Origin: Bacteroidota bacterium
GTDB lineage: Bacteria; Bacteroidota; Bacteroidia; Chitinophagales; Chitinophagaceae
Assembly: GCA_023428755.1 (NCBI GenBank)
Contig: JAEYWX010000025.1
Coordinates: 124,001-188,000, forward strand
Direction of reading: 5' to 3'
Length of the DNA stretch: 64,000 nucleotides
Position 1 is the first letter of the stretch. Each line of letters starts with the position of its first letter. The translations under genes and the position numbers were made by a program. Positions 33,084 to 42,840 of the stretch are shown piece by piece. The notes beneath the pieces are model-generated. The model saw nothing but the letters and a program-made list of their open reading frames with translations. It was not told the DNA's origin and did no database searches.

Positions 33084-35873
33084 TTATGCAATTAATCTTT
33101 TCGTTAAATCCAATATCTCTTCCAGTTCATCCTCACTAAATAATTTCTCTACTGCATTCAGTCCAAAATTGGTAAAAGGTGCTTCGTACAAATCGCCCAC
33201 TTCCAGTCGGCGTTTTTGTACAAATACCGTTTGTACGGTGCGTAAAAAACGTGTCTGGTCGGCATTATACTTGTGTTCCAACATAAATGCATCAAAGGCT
33301 TTGCGTACTACATCGGCAAAGTCGGGCAAATGCTCCAGTTTCAAAATGTATTTCAGAAAATCGGTTAAGGCACCTACACGTACCCCAAATGCTTTCAGCA
33401 TATTGTCTTCGGTGAGTGTAAGTTCATCGTTCAGCAATTCGGTTTCCAGTGTACGTTCCAGTTCAATTAAATCGTCGATGGTTACCGCTTCTTTGTGTAA
33501 CAACTTTTGTATAGTCGGGTGTGCTGCCGACAGTTGCTGAATACGTTCTTCTACTTTCTTACGGTATTCATCCACCATCAGTTTTTGTCCGCCTTTATTG
33601 ACGATGACCCATTTGCGGCTTTCAATTACATCATCCAAACCAAGCTCAATTACCAGCGGTGCCTGCTCCCGTTTATATTTCATTAATGGTGCCAATGCTT
33701 TTCGTGCATGATCGAGCTTGGCAACTGTCGGCTCCTGCCACCAGTTGCTGCCAATCATGTCATTAATTAAGCCAACATGCGGTGCTACCTGTGGTAAATT
33801 CCTTGGTAGCAGATCCACTTCCTCCTGAATATTTTTTGCAGCAGTGCTGATATCTTTTTCCTGGAGAATACTTAAACCAAGCCGTTCCATTTTCGATACA
33901 AAAAATGCTTCGGCTAAATTGCCCGTTCCTGCAAAACGTAACAACGGTGCAAGCTTCATACGCAGCAGTTCAATTTTGCTGACAGTAACCAGCAGCCACC
34001 AGTCGTTTTCAAATGTTTCCCGAATAGCCTTCAGGTGTTGTTTTACCGTAAATGAATCAAGCGGCAGTTTGGCAATATCGGCACGTATGTCGTTAATCAC
34101 CCGTTTAAAATCTTCACTGCTCTGATCGCCCAATAATAATTCTGCTTTTGCAAGACGGGTATTGAAGATGCCAACGAGTACCGGAATCTGTTGCGGACCT
34201 TCCTGGTCGTCTTTCGGCATCATATTAAAATGCTCGAAATTTTGCCAGTAATCGATAATGAGAAAGTTCTCTTTTTTATAACCGGGAATCCATTGTTTGT
34301 TTTTACAGGCTTCATCGCTACGTGTTCCCCTGCCGATCATTTGCCAAAATTTGATCTGGCTGCCGATAGGTTTCATAAATGCCAGATTCATGACTTCCGG
34401 AACATCAATACCAGTATCCAGCATATCAACCGATATAGCAATGCGTGGCAACGATTCTTTTTCGAACTGTGCCAGTAAATCTTTTGCCCGTTCTGTTTGG
34501 GAGGTGATGACACGTGCCAGCAGACCCTTATGTTCCGGATACATTTCGTTGAAGGATTCTTCTAATCGCAATGCATGTTTATGGGTAATGGCAAATACAA
34601 TCGACTTGGCGGGTAATTGTCCGCCTGCATCTTTGTAACTCATTTCCATAAACTCTGCCCATTGTCTGCGCAATGTATCCTTGTTGGTTACTTTCTTTTC
34701 AAGATCGGTTCCTTCATAATCGATATGATCGGGATCGATACCCCGTTCTCTCAACGCCTGCTGATCATCTTCCGACAGATCAACTCCTTTAATACCATTG
34801 CGCTGAAATCTTGTTTGTGCTGCATAAACATTGTAATCGGCGAGATAACCTTCTTTCACTGCATCATCGTATGGATACAAATAAGTGGGTGCAGCACCAT
34901 CAGTTTCAAAAAACTTGAATGTATTACGGTCGATGAAATGTGCAGGTGTTGCAGTTAAGCCAATTTGTATGGCATCGAAATACGCAAGTATATCGCTGAA
35001 CTTGTTATAAATGGAACGATGACATTCGTCGGTTACGATAAGATCAAAGGCAGCAGGTGAAAATTGTTCGTAGCATAATTCCAGTGTCTGTAATGTTGAA
35101 ACGAGAATTCGAGCTCCTCTTATCTTGGTTGCTTCTTTGGGATCGTCAAGTAAATAAGTTCTGATGCGTTCACGGCTTTCGTTGGGTATGTGTTCCTTGA
35201 ATCCTTTGGTCATTGCCTGATCAACCAAACTATCTCTGTCTGCAAGAAATAACACCTTTTGGGCACGACGGGCTTTCAGGAACACATCAATGAGTGCCAT
35301 TGTTGTTCTTGTTTTGCCGGTTCCTGTTGCCATTACCAACAATGCCTTTCGTTTATTTCTACTTTCAACGTGTTCACTAATTCGTCTGACTGCCTCCACC
35401 TGGTAAGAACGGTTAACAATACTTTCTTTGATGGCCACTGTTGACAGAGGCTGGTAGTTTTGCTGTAAAAACAGTAACCGTTCCAGATCTTCTTTCTTAA
35501 AAAATCCTGCAACGGGGCGTTCGGGATAATTCACCGAATCCCAGAACCAGATATCATCACCATTGCATAAAAACCCATATGGTTTAAAGGATTGCTTTGC
35601 TTCAATTTTAGTGATGTATTGCAGTAACTGTTCTTTCCCTACCCTTGCATCACGTTTTGTGCGTTTGGCTTCAACTACTGCCAGCACTTCACCATTGTCT
35701 CTGTACAAGCAATAATCGGTAATACCATTTATAGGAGAAGCGTCGTAACCATCTACGGGAATTTCAAAACCTACGGAGCGTCGGTCGGCAAGGTTCCAAC
35801 CCGCTTTTTCAAGGAGCGGATCGATGAGGTTGTACCGTGTTTGTTCTTCGTTTAGCTGGTTGTGTGCGGACAT
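33084..35873 (-). CDS. hsdR: Type I restriction subunit HsdR
   Basis: HsdR is the translocating endonuclease of the type I complex. The 929 residues have an N-terminal PD-(D/E)xK nuclease (Asp53 region ITDYCLY, then VVEAKRT, Glu68 and Lys70), an SF2 helicase core (Walker A MATGTGKTRT near 181-190, DECH 282-285, GLTATP 305-310, motif VI region QMIGRGTR), and a helical C-terminal part that docks onto HsdM/HsdS. All catalytic motifs are intact. It is the first gene of the operon; the promoter should lie upstream of 35873, where no clear box is seen. Confidence 0.96.
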   Translation of the reverse strand: MSAHNQLNEEQTRYNLIDPLLEKAGWNLADRRSVGFEIPVDGYDASPINGITDYCLYRDNGEVLAVVEAKRTKRDARVGKEQLLQYITKIEAKQSFKPYGFLCNGDDIWFWDSVNYPERPVAGFFKKEDLERLLFLQQNYQPLSTVAIKESIVNRSYQVEAVRRISEHVESRNKRKALLVMATGTGKTRTTMALIDVFLKARRAQKVLFLADRDSLVDQAMTKGFKEHIPNESRERIRTYLLDDPKEATKIRGARILVSTLQTLELCYEQFSPAAFDLIVTDECHRSIYNKFSDILAYFDAIQIGLTATPAHFIDRNTFKFFETDGAAPTYLYPYDDAVKEGYLADYNVYAAQTRFQRNGIKGVDLSEDDQQALRERGIDPDHIDYEGTDLEKKVTNKDTLRRQWAEFMEMSYKDAGGQLPAKSIVFAITHKHALRLEESFNEMYPEHKGLLARVITSQTERAKDLLAQFEKESLPRIAISVDMLDTGIDVPEVMNLAFMKPIGSQIKFWQMIGRGTRSDEACKNKQWIPGYKKENFLIIDYWQNFEHFNMMPKDDQEGPQQIPVLVGIFNTRLAKAELLLGDQSSEDFKRVINDIRADIAKLPLDSFTVKQHLKAIRETFENDWWLLVTVSKIELLRMKLAPLLRFAGTGNLAEAFFVSKMERLGLSILQEKDISTAAKNIQEEVDLLPRNLPQVAPHVGLINDMIGSNWWQEPTVAKLDHARKALAPLMKYKREQAPLVIELGLDDVIESRKWVIVNKGGQKLMVDEYRKKVEERIQQLSAAHPTIQKLLHKEAVTIDDLIELERTLETELLNDELTLTEDNMLKAFGVRVGALTDFLKYILKLEHLPDFADVVRKAFDAFMLEHKYNADQTRFLRTVQTVFVQKRRLEVGDLYEAPFTNFGLNAVEKLFSEDELEEILDLTKRLIA

Positions 35874-36214
35874 TCCTGATTTGTGACTTAATGGGAATGC
35901 CTAAGATAGTAAAAAGAAGGAAATGAATGAGTTTTTATGATTATAAGTGCATAGATAAATGATTATTTGTTGGGATGCTTTCAACGTAAGGAAAGACAAT
36001 CCAAAAACAATTCCCACACCTTGACATCAATAAAAAGTAGTAACACCTCATACCAAGGTCGTTTATTTTCGATTCATTGGTGAATCTTGTTTCATATTTT
36101 CAGTAATTATGTAGCATTTCATCTTTCTACTTATTGCAGCGTTTTGATTCTTTATGAATTATTTAAAAAGTTCGTTTACGTAATTCGATATTTTTTATTT
36201 TCACTAAAAAAGTG
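35874..36214. other. Spacer, no gene seen; probable right side of the island
   Basis: AT-rich, with stops in all frames. A short palindrome GATTCA/TGAATC lies near 36070-36085. No copy of the tRNA-Leu 3' end, the expected attR, was found. Confidence 0.5.
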
Positions 36215-37024
36215 ATGAATTTCAGTCTGCTGAATTTTCCACGAAACCCCGTTCGAAAAAATGGCAACAAGCCAATTTTCCAGGATGACTTCAATACCGA
36301 AACATTACAAAAAGAGAAGTGGTTTCCCTACTATTTACCACAATGGAGTTCCCGGCGGAAATCAAAACCAACATATGTGATCGCTAACGGAAAGTTGAAG
36401 CTGCAAATAACCAAGTCTCAAAAGCCCTGGTGTCCGGAATTTGATGGTGCTGTAAAATGTTCATCGATACAAACCGGTGTGTTTTCCGGGAAAAAAGGCT
36501 CCCCGTTCGGACAGCATCGTTTTAACAAAAAGTGCCGGGTACGGGAAGAACAAACAAGGCAAAGCACGTTTTTAAAGCAGTATGGTTATTTTGAGATCCG
36601 GGCGAAGTTTGCAGGTTCGACTTCGAATGTAATTTCCCTCTGGATGATTGGATTTGAAGACCTTCCCCATAAGTCAGCGGAGATATGTGTTTTTGAAATC
36701 AAAGGCTGGAATATACGAGGAAGCCATGCCAAGATTGGCTACGGTCTTCATGCATTTGGTGATCCTGCCATTCAAGAGGCGTTTTATGAGGATGAGCATC
36801 AGATTGATGTCAAGAAATTCCATATTTACGCAGTGAAATGGACATCTAAAAAAGTAAGCTTTTACATCGACAACAAAAAAGTGCGGGAGATCCCTCAATC
36901 ACCCGGTTATGAAATGCAATTGATGCTGGGTATATACAGGATTCCGGGAAAAGAAAACATTGCAGATAAGCACGACACTTATCCTAACGAATTTATGATT
37001 GATTATGTACGGGTATATCAATAA
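36215..37024 (+). CDS. GH16-like glycoside hydrolase with altered catalytic motif
   Basis: The 269 residues match the GH16 laminarinase/agarase fold: FQDDFNTETLQKEKW at the start, GYFEIRAKF before the site, then GLHAFGD, FHIYAVKWTSKKVSFYIDN and a closing YVRVYQ. The catalytic motif E-x-D-x-x-E is here EICVFE (about 156-161): both Glu remain but the middle Asp is Cys, unusual for an active enzyme. There is no signal peptide, also unusual for the family. Start ATG 36215 is preferred; GTG at 36212 would add one residue. It is alone, with long spacers on both sides, and might bind rather than cut glycans. Confidence 0.82.
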   Translation: MNFSLLNFPRNPVRKNGNKPIFQDDFNTETLQKEKWFPYYLPQWSSRRKSKPTYVIANGKLKLQITKSQKPWCPEFDGAVKCSSIQTGVFSGKKGSPFGQHRFNKKCRVREEQTRQSTFLKQYGYFEIRAKFAGSTSNVISLWMIGFEDLPHKSAEICVFEIKGWNIRGSHAKIGYGLHAFGDPAIQEAFYEDEHQIDVKKFHIYAVKWTSKKVSFYIDNKKVREIPQSPGYEMQLMLGIYRIPGKENIADKHDTYPNEFMIDYVRVYQ

Positions 37025-37126
37025 TGCACAGACAAATTAAAAAAACAGTCCTGTATCAAAAGATTGTCTACTAGTTTTTGGCAAACAGATTTCGATGAAC
37101 AACGATACGATGCATTGTCAGCTTCA

Positions 37127-37393
37127 TCAATAGTTGCGGGAATTGATTTGAAATGCACCCGGCTCCAGTATTAAGATACCTCCGGCATGTACTTTCTTCT
37201 TTTGATCCGATTGCTTCTCCCCTAAAACATTTTGTGAATCAAACTGATTCACGATGATATCATCAACAGGTAACGTATCTGCGATAAGCAGTGAATCCTG
37301 CAGTCGTTGTTTTTGGACTAAGTTTGAAGAAGTCCTCTCGCAACTTATCAACAAAACAAATAAGGCAAAATAAAGTAAGGTAACCAGTTTCAT
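37127..37393 (-). CDS. Small lipoprotein
   Basis: An 88-residue protein with a lipoprotein signal (MKLVTLLYFALFVLLISC) and a hydrophilic mature part ending in HAGGILILEPGAFQ. No family recognised. It is 97 bases downstream of the serine hydrolase gene on the same strand. Confidence 0.6.
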   Translation of the reverse strand: MKLVTLLYFALFVLLISCERTSSNLVQKQRLQDSLLIADTLPVDDIIVNQFDSQNVLGEKQSDQKKKVHAGGILILEPGAFQINSRNY

Positions 37394-37490
37394 TTTTTAT
37401 TCTTACATCGTATACGCATGATAATACAGAAGCGAAGTAATCCAGTTGATCACATGCAGGATCGGATGCAGGCTGATCGAGTGTGTACAT

Positions 37491-38825
37491 CTATTTTAAC
37501 CGATCTCCGTATTTAGTTGAGAGCCCTTGTTTTATTTTAACTTCAGACACAGTACCGGCAACCTTTAGAAATTCGATCTCCATATCTTCCCCTTCCACAA
37601 AAAAAAGTGTTTCGCTTTCAGCTGATAGTTTCATTTTTTTCTCTTGATTGATTTGAAGAAACAATTGATTTTTTTCAAGGGTCACTTTAATCGTAGACTC
37701 AGCCGAAACACGGTAGAAGCCCGCATAAGATTCTAACGTTTCAAGAGCCAAAATAATTTCCTGTTTGGGTTTCGGTACAACATAAGGCTTATCAGTAATA
37801 ATCTTATACAAAGAATTTCCGATCTTTTCCAAGGTGGTGGATGTAAGATTGTTCAATAAAACAATACAAATATCTTTCGCAGGATTCATTAAAAAATAGC
37901 TTGTAAATCCTTCCAGATTCCCACCATGATTTATGATGGTATCCTGACCAATCATATCGATAAACCAACCAAGACCATAACCGCCCTTTTCAATGGTAGC
38001 AGCCGCTTGCAACGCCTCACTGCAGACAAGCTTTCCTGATTGTAATCCTTTGTAAAATTTGAGCAAATCCCCGGTGCTACTGTACAGCGCTCCCGAAGAA
38101 AACAATAGTACGGGATTGGGATATTCTGCTTCCAGTTGTTTGGAGTTTGAAAGATAGCTGTAACCGGTCACCCGATTGGCAGTAATAGCCCGGTAATCAA
38201 ACCCGCTGTGAAGCATTTCCAAAGGCTTAAAAATATAATCCTGTAAATTCTCTGCATAGGTTTTCCCCGTTAACCGTTCAATGATGATGCCTAACAAAAT
38301 GTATCCAGAATTACTGTAGCTGAACGTTGAACCGGGTGTAAATTTCAATGGTTTCCGTTTAAAAAAAGACATTTGCCCTTCATGACTATAACTCTTTGCT
38401 GAGTAGAGTTGTTGCCTATAACCCGGATTTTCAAACACCTCAAAGACTCCGGATGTATGCGTGAGCAAATGCCGGATCGTTAGTTCATCTCCTCCAGGAT
38501 AGTCAGGTATAAATCTGCTGATCTTATCTTCAAGCGAAACCAGCTGCTGCTCTGCTATTTGAAGAATAAGAGTAGCCGTAAAAGATTTGGTTAACGATCC
38601 TATCGGAAAAACGTTATTGGCATGAATGAATTTCTCACTCGATTTATCAGCATAGCCAAAACTTTGATTGTAGACAATGTTCCCCTTTTTGTATACCAGT
38701 ACCGTCCCATTCAATTTATTCAATCCTGCATAAGTATTAAGTAAGCTATCAATCTGGGAGACATCATCCTGCGCAGGTAATAAACGATAATTCAGAAGAA
38801 GCAGTAACAAAATAGAAAATCGCAT
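37491..38825 (-). CDS. Secreted serine hydrolase (beta-lactamase family)
   Basis: A periplasmic class C beta-lactamase-like hydrolase with a signal peptide (MRFSILLLLLLNYRLLPAQ). All three motifs are present: S-x-x-K in GSLTKSFTA (about 77-80), Y-x-N in YSNSGY (about 170-172), and the third box HGG (TIINHGGNLEGF). After the catalytic domain (to about 340) a C-terminal beta-barrel-like domain follows (YAGFYRVSAESTIKVTLEKN), as in D-aminopeptidase-type family members. Such enzymes act on peptides, esters or peptidoglycan fragments. Length is typical. Confidence 0.88.
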   Translation of the reverse strand: MRFSILLLLLLNYRLLPAQDDVSQIDSLLNTYAGLNKLNGTVLVYKKGNIVYNQSFGYADKSSEKFIHANNVFPIGSLTKSFTATLILQIAEQQLVSLEDKISRFIPDYPGGDELTIRHLLTHTSGVFEVFENPGYRQQLYSAKSYSHEGQMSFFKRKPLKFTPGSTFSYSNSGYILLGIIIERLTGKTYAENLQDYIFKPLEMLHSGFDYRAITANRVTGYSYLSNSKQLEAEYPNPVLLFSSGALYSSTGDLLKFYKGLQSGKLVCSEALQAAATIEKGGYGLGWFIDMIGQDTIINHGGNLEGFTSYFLMNPAKDICIVLLNNLTSTTLEKIGNSLYKIITDKPYVVPKPKQEIILALETLESYAGFYRVSAESTIKVTLEKNQLFLQINQEKKMKLSAESETLFFVEGEDMEIEFLKVAGTVSEVKIKQGLSTKYGDRLK

Positions 38826-38909
38826 ATAGATGTTTTTAGTCGTACCGGTAATAATCTAAAGAATTGGAATTAACGAGGCTGAAACAAAGCAGTCGGATTT
38901 ATAATACAG

Positions 38910-39488
38910 CTAGTTGACTCTGTTTTTTGAGAACCGCTTTTTTTTCAAAAGACGGTATAACTTAAAGTGCTCCTGTCTTTTGGCCAGATCAACCGGAGTA
39001 ACACCGGTGTTATTGGATGCATATGGATTGGCACCGTATTTTAATAACCACTTTGCCGATTGATAATTGCCTGTCCATGCAGCCCAGTGAAGCGGTGTTT
39101 CATAAATGCCATCTCTTGCATTCAGATCTGCGTCCTTTTGTAAAAGGAGCTTCACCATTTCAATATTATTGTACTCCACTCCCCAATGAAGAGGGGTGAT
39201 CTTATTGGCATTCGCCGTATTCACATTCGCTCCTAATGAAATAAAATACTTCACTAAAAACTCATAGCTCAGTTTGGATACCATGTTCAACGGTGATTCG
39301 CCCGATTCATTGATGGCATTCACATTTGCGCCTGCTCGAATTGCCGCTTTAATTTCCTGTACATTGCCGTGAACAGAAGCCGCCAATAACAAACTGTCAG
39401 CTTTCAAACCTCCGGTCGGTTGTTGAGAATACCCTTTGAAACAAATCAAAAAGACTAAAAATATGCCTGTAAAAAATCGATTTTTCAT
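38910..39488 (-). CDS. Secreted ankyrin-repeat protein
   Basis: A 192-residue protein with a signal peptide (MKNRFFTGIFLVFLICFKGYSQ) and four to five ankyrin repeats in the mature part (NVQEIKAAIRAGANVNAINE, TPLHWGVEYNNIEMVKLLLQ, ETPLHWAAWTGNYQSAKWLL, GANPYASNNTGVTPVDLA). Each shows the TPLHWA turn and the G-A-(N/D)-x-N loop. Ankyrin repeats are protein-binding scaffolds; in the periplasm the partner is unknown. A basic C-terminal tail (KKKRFSKNR) follows. Confidence 0.88.
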   Translation of the reverse strand: MKNRFFTGIFLVFLICFKGYSQQPTGGLKADSLLLAASVHGNVQEIKAAIRAGANVNAINESGESPLNMVSKLSYEFLVKYFISLGANVNTANANKITPLHWGVEYNNIEMVKLLLQKDADLNARDGIYETPLHWAAWTGNYQSAKWLLKYGANPYASNNTGVTPVDLAKRQEHFKLYRLLKKKRFSKNRVN

Positions 39489-39970
39489 ATTTCAATAGCT
39501 CTAAATAATCAGTGGACTGCTGCAAAATGTAATATGCTAAGGCACTGACGTTACAGTTCCTTGATGCTATATCCTTACTTACACCCTCGGATAACGAGTT
39601 TGTATACAGAATCAGTTTTAAAAAATAGAAAAACGCTGATGTTCACTGCAAGATTAAAAGAAGAAATGGAAACAAAAATTAACCTTAGTTAATTCATTAG
39701 TCAATAGTTTAACATGTATTGATTGTAACCCTCGTTTAACGGGCAGTCCTGCCATTCCCAATTCAATTGTTGATCCGGATGTTTCTATCCAATAATAGAA
39801 ACCAAATCATAATAAAAATAAAAAAAGACTATTTAGGATACTGTAACATAGGGGTATATCCCATTTTAGAATGTACTTTTGCAGGAAATTGCCGGAACTG
39901 TACATAAAACTATTACTGCCGAAGAATAGAAAAGTTCAAGCACCAAAACCTTTACATCAATAATTTAACA
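39489..39970. other. Spacer with a possible promoter
   Basis: No gene seen in 482 bases. The + strand TAnnTTTG box at 39874-39881 (TACTTTTG) is the only notable element. Confidence 0.5.
39874..39881 (+). promoter_or_regulatory. TAnnTTTG -7 element upstream of the first Crp/Fnr gene
   Basis: TACTTTTG lies 89 bases before the ATG at 39971. No clear -33 box. Confidence 0.4.
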
Positions 39971-40549
39971 ATGGAAGACATACTATTTAGCTTCATATCC
40001 AACTATGTTCCACTGACAGAAGAGGAAAAAAAGGCAATGATTTCATTGAATATTTTTCATTCAATCCCCAAAGGAACAATTTTACTCAAAGAAGGACAAC
40101 TATCCAATAGTAGTTATTTTGTTTTGAAAGGCTGTATTCGAACGTATTATTTGCGGGAAGGGGAAGAAAAAACAACTGCCTTTTATACGGAAATGGAAGG
40201 ACTTACCCCCCCCAGTGTCATCAACAAGCAACCATCTGATTTTTATATCAGTGCTGTTGAAGACACGATTTTAACAATCGGCAACTCCGAGATGGAAACA
40301 GAAATGTTCTCAAAATTTCCCAAGTTTGAAACACTATGTAGAATTTTATCCGAGAGACTGTTGGCCAAACAACAAATCAATCTGGATGAATTTAAAATGA
40401 CTTCCCCGGAAGAGCGATATTTGAATTTGTTGATAAAACGACCGGATCTTGTTCAACGGGTACCATTACAACAACTGGCGAGTTATTTAGGTATTACGCC
40501 ACAATCATTAAGCAGACTAAGAGCCAGAATCCTTGTGAAAAAAAGATAA
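39971..40549 (+). CDS. Crp/Fnr-family regulator 1
   Basis: The 192 residues have an N-terminal cyclic-nucleotide-binding-like beta-barrel (IPKGTILLKEGQLSNSSYFV, GCIRTYYLREGEEKTTAFYTE) and a C-terminal helix-turn-helix (QLASYLGITPQSLSRLRARI). Several residues that hold cAMP phosphate in true CRP are not conserved, so the ligand is probably different or absent. The same architecture recurs at 55997 and 62404, but this copy is clearly less similar to those two than they are to each other. The gene is alone; regulated genes cannot be told. Confidence 0.9.
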   Translation: MEDILFSFISNYVPLTEEEKKAMISLNIFHSIPKGTILLKEGQLSNSSYFVLKGCIRTYYLREGEEKTTAFYTEMEGLTPPSVINKQPSDFYISAVEDTILTIGNSEMETEMFSKFPKFETLCRILSERLLAKQQINLDEFKMTSPEERYLNLLIKRPDLVQRVPLQQLASYLGITPQSLSRLRARILVKKR

Positions 40550-41078
40550 CCGGATACTTTTCTTAAAGTAATTGAAGTTATCTCATTGTTTGTTATTTCG
40601 AGGTCATCCAGGATAAAGGTATTAAGCTTATTGATCGAAAAGGTGTTGCAGACTGTTGCAACTTTTTCAGATTGATACATTTCATGTGCCTCCAAGTTCT
40701 GCGAAAGATCGGTGTCAACGTTACAGGAGCTGAAAGTGACGTAACGATCCACAGAATTCAGTCTTTGTCATCCCTTTACTGATAAATATCAATTGCGGGA
40801 GTTTCATTGTAAACGGTCCGTCTGATTGTTTGTTTCCAAAACCGGGTACAGGTTCGTACCGAACCCAGACCCGGTTAAAGACTCAAGCTATCGGAAAACA
40901 GCTTTCATAACAGGTTTACATGTATGATTTCAGAAGTAACTTCTACCATATCATTTTTTAAGTAAATAGTTTTCCAAAGGATTGATAAAAACTGTAAATA
41001 CTAATTGACAATGATCAATATTTCTTTCTTGCGATCTATTGATTGTGATTTTTTAATCTGTATAATCAGTAGCCTCCG
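40550..41078. other. Spacer, no gene seen
   Basis: 529 bases. A minus-strand frame (40483-40752) was considered and rejected; no hairpin with a T tail was found. Confidence 0.4.
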
Positions 41079-41747
41079 TTACAACTTAATCGTGTACCCA
41101 AGCTGTGCATAAAAAGGAAACTGTGGTTTTTCAAAATTTTGTGTGGCCAATAATCCAGCTTTGAAGAACAGATCACTATTCTTAAACGAGTAACCGCCCA
41201 GGAAACCATAGTTATAGTTACCCCCGGTAGCAGGCTCATACCAACCGTCCTTCACTGCAGGATACATTTGTTTATACATATTGGTATGTTTCAAGTGAGT
41301 TACAATTGCCTTATCAAAACCAGCTTCTAATGCTGCAAACCATCTTCGTTTGTAGAACCCAACTGTTCCTGATACTTCAGCACCAAAATTTTGCAAGCGA
41401 ACAAAATCATTCTCATTCTGTCGAAATATGGCTTGAGCTTTGGCGGAGAAATGAAACTTGTTGATTTTAAATAATCTTATTTGACCACCCAATTTTGATT
41501 TAAAATCATCGAATCGCTTTTCGCCAAAAGGCACTGAAATCTCACTATTTAAAACAATTGGCATTCTCGATTTTAATTGATATCCATACCCTGCTCCTAG
41601 GACCAAGCCATAGTCCAACCCGGTATGAATTGTTGCAATATGCCGGTCGACTTTTTTCAGATTATTGAAGTTTATTGTCTGGGAATAAATTTGCTGAAAA
41701 AAGCATAGTAATATAATTGTTGAACACAATAATTTCATCTGTTTCAT
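41079..41747 (-). CDS. Secreted beta-barrel-like protein
   Basis: A 222-residue protein with a signal peptide (MKQMKLLCSTIILLCFFQQIYSQ) and alternating strands with aromatic ends in the mature part (GLDYGLVLGAGYGYQLKS, GAEVSGTVGFYKRRWFAALEAG, YNYGFLGGYSFKNSDLFFKAG), closing with YAQLGYTIKL, a typical barrel end. It fits a small outer-membrane beta-barrel of unknown substrate. Confidence 0.7.
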   Translation of the reverse strand: MKQMKLLCSTIILLCFFQQIYSQTINFNNLKKVDRHIATIHTGLDYGLVLGAGYGYQLKSRMPIVLNSEISVPFGEKRFDDFKSKLGGQIRLFKINKFHFSAKAQAIFRQNENDFVRLQNFGAEVSGTVGFYKRRWFAALEAGFDKAIVTHLKHTNMYKQMYPAVKDGWYEPATGGNYNYGFLGGYSFKNSDLFFKAGLLATQNFEKPQFPFYAQLGYTIKL

Positions 41748-41847
41748 GTATCTCTGATTTATAAACTGCCTGCGGCAGTATGTTAGTTTGACTATCTCTG
41801 TTTATTGGGAAAAAATGATGAGTGATAATTTTGCAGAAGTACGTTCC

Positions 41848-42840
41848 TTACTTCAAAGAGTTTAAATAAGCAAGCGCAACCGGATAAAAGTTATTCCAAC
41901 CTGTTGGAAAGGAAAGCATATCATGTCCGGCACCGTTTATTTTATGCAGTTCAACATTTTTATAGGCAGATGAAACCTTTTGCGCATGTTGCAAACCATA
42001 AGCCTTATTGTTTTCACTGTATACAAACAGTACTTTTGTTGTGAACTGGTTTAAATTGGTCGTCCAATCAGGTTTATCAGTTTGCCCAATTTCAAACAAT
42101 GCTTGACTTGAAATAGCACCCCATCTCCAGAAGAGTAATTTCCCTTCGTTACCGGTTGGATTGTCTTTATGTCCATCAGCGATCGATGACAGAGACATTT
42201 TGTAATCCAGAATAGCATGTTCGCTCTCTTTGCCTGTGATAAACTGATCATGGTAAAACAAATCATTCGCCAACTCACCGGTTAATTTTATTGCACGACT
42301 ACGCTTCACATAATCTACAATATCCTGCCACACAAAACCGCCCGGTTCAGCTAATACAACACCATTTATTTTTGATGGATAGGTATTGATATAAGCTGTT
42401 GCAAGTATGGCTCCCCATGAATGACCTGCCAGGAATACTTTTTGATTCGGCGATGTACGGTAGTGCGATATCACAGCAGATAAATCATCTAACATTACCT
42501 TGATAGAATAACTGTCTTTCGGGTGACGCTTTGATAATCCGGCACCACGCTGATCATAAAAGATCACCCGGAACCCCTGGTTCGCAAATTCCTTACAATT
42601 TAATAAGGAACGATAATCTGCACCCGGCCCCCCATGTAAAACTATCAGCATCGGATCATTGGCATTGCCAAATGCTTCTGCATGCAGTTTGGTATTATTC
42701 ACAGAAATTGATGGCAACGATGCATCATGCTCTACCGTTTTAGGTACTAAATTTCCTTCATCATGAATAAAGATTGGATTTTTACAAGCGCTTAAGACAG
42801 ATAAGAAAACTATAACTACTAAAAAATTAACTGATTTCAT
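41848..42840 (-). CDS. Lipoprotein alpha/beta hydrolase (proline-iminopeptidase-like)
   Basis: A 330-residue alpha/beta hydrolase with a lipoprotein signal (MKSVNFLVVIVFLSVLSAC). Key motifs are the oxyanion loop LHGGPG (about 68-73), YDQRGAGLS, the nucleophile elbow GHSWGA and the late catalytic His in GAGHDML. The HGGPG plus GHSWG pair is typical of S33 proline iminopeptidases, which cut N-terminal proline. It would sit in a membrane facing the periplasm. The gene is alone. Confidence 0.88.
   Translation of the reverse strand: MKSVNFLVVIVFLSVLSACKNPIFIHDEGNLVPKTVEHDASLPSISVNNTKLHAEAFGNANDPMLIVLHGGPGADYRSLLNCKEFANQGFRVIFYDQRGAGLSKRHPKDSYSIKVMLDDLSAVISHYRTSPNQKVFLAGHSWGAILATAYINTYPSKINGVVLAEPGGFVWQDIVDYVKRSRAIKLTGELANDLFYHDQFITGKESEHAILDYKMSLSSIADGHKDNPTGNEGKLLFWRWGAISSQALFEIGQTDKPDWTTNLNQFTTKVLFVYSENNKAYGLQHAQKVSSAYKNVELHKINGAGHDMLSFPTGWNNFYPVALAYLNSLK

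Noticed and set aside
35870..36214. Search for attR (copy of the tRNA-Leu 3' end)
   Set aside because: No copy of CCCGGGC or GGTTCGAATCC was seen here; the right edge of the island remains open.
40483..40752. A minus-strand frame with scattered Cys and Thr/Ser, considered as a lanthipeptide-type precursor
   Set aside because: The Bacteroidota leader motif is absent or at the wrong end, no modification or transport genes are nearby, and the frame overlaps the Crp/Fnr gene.
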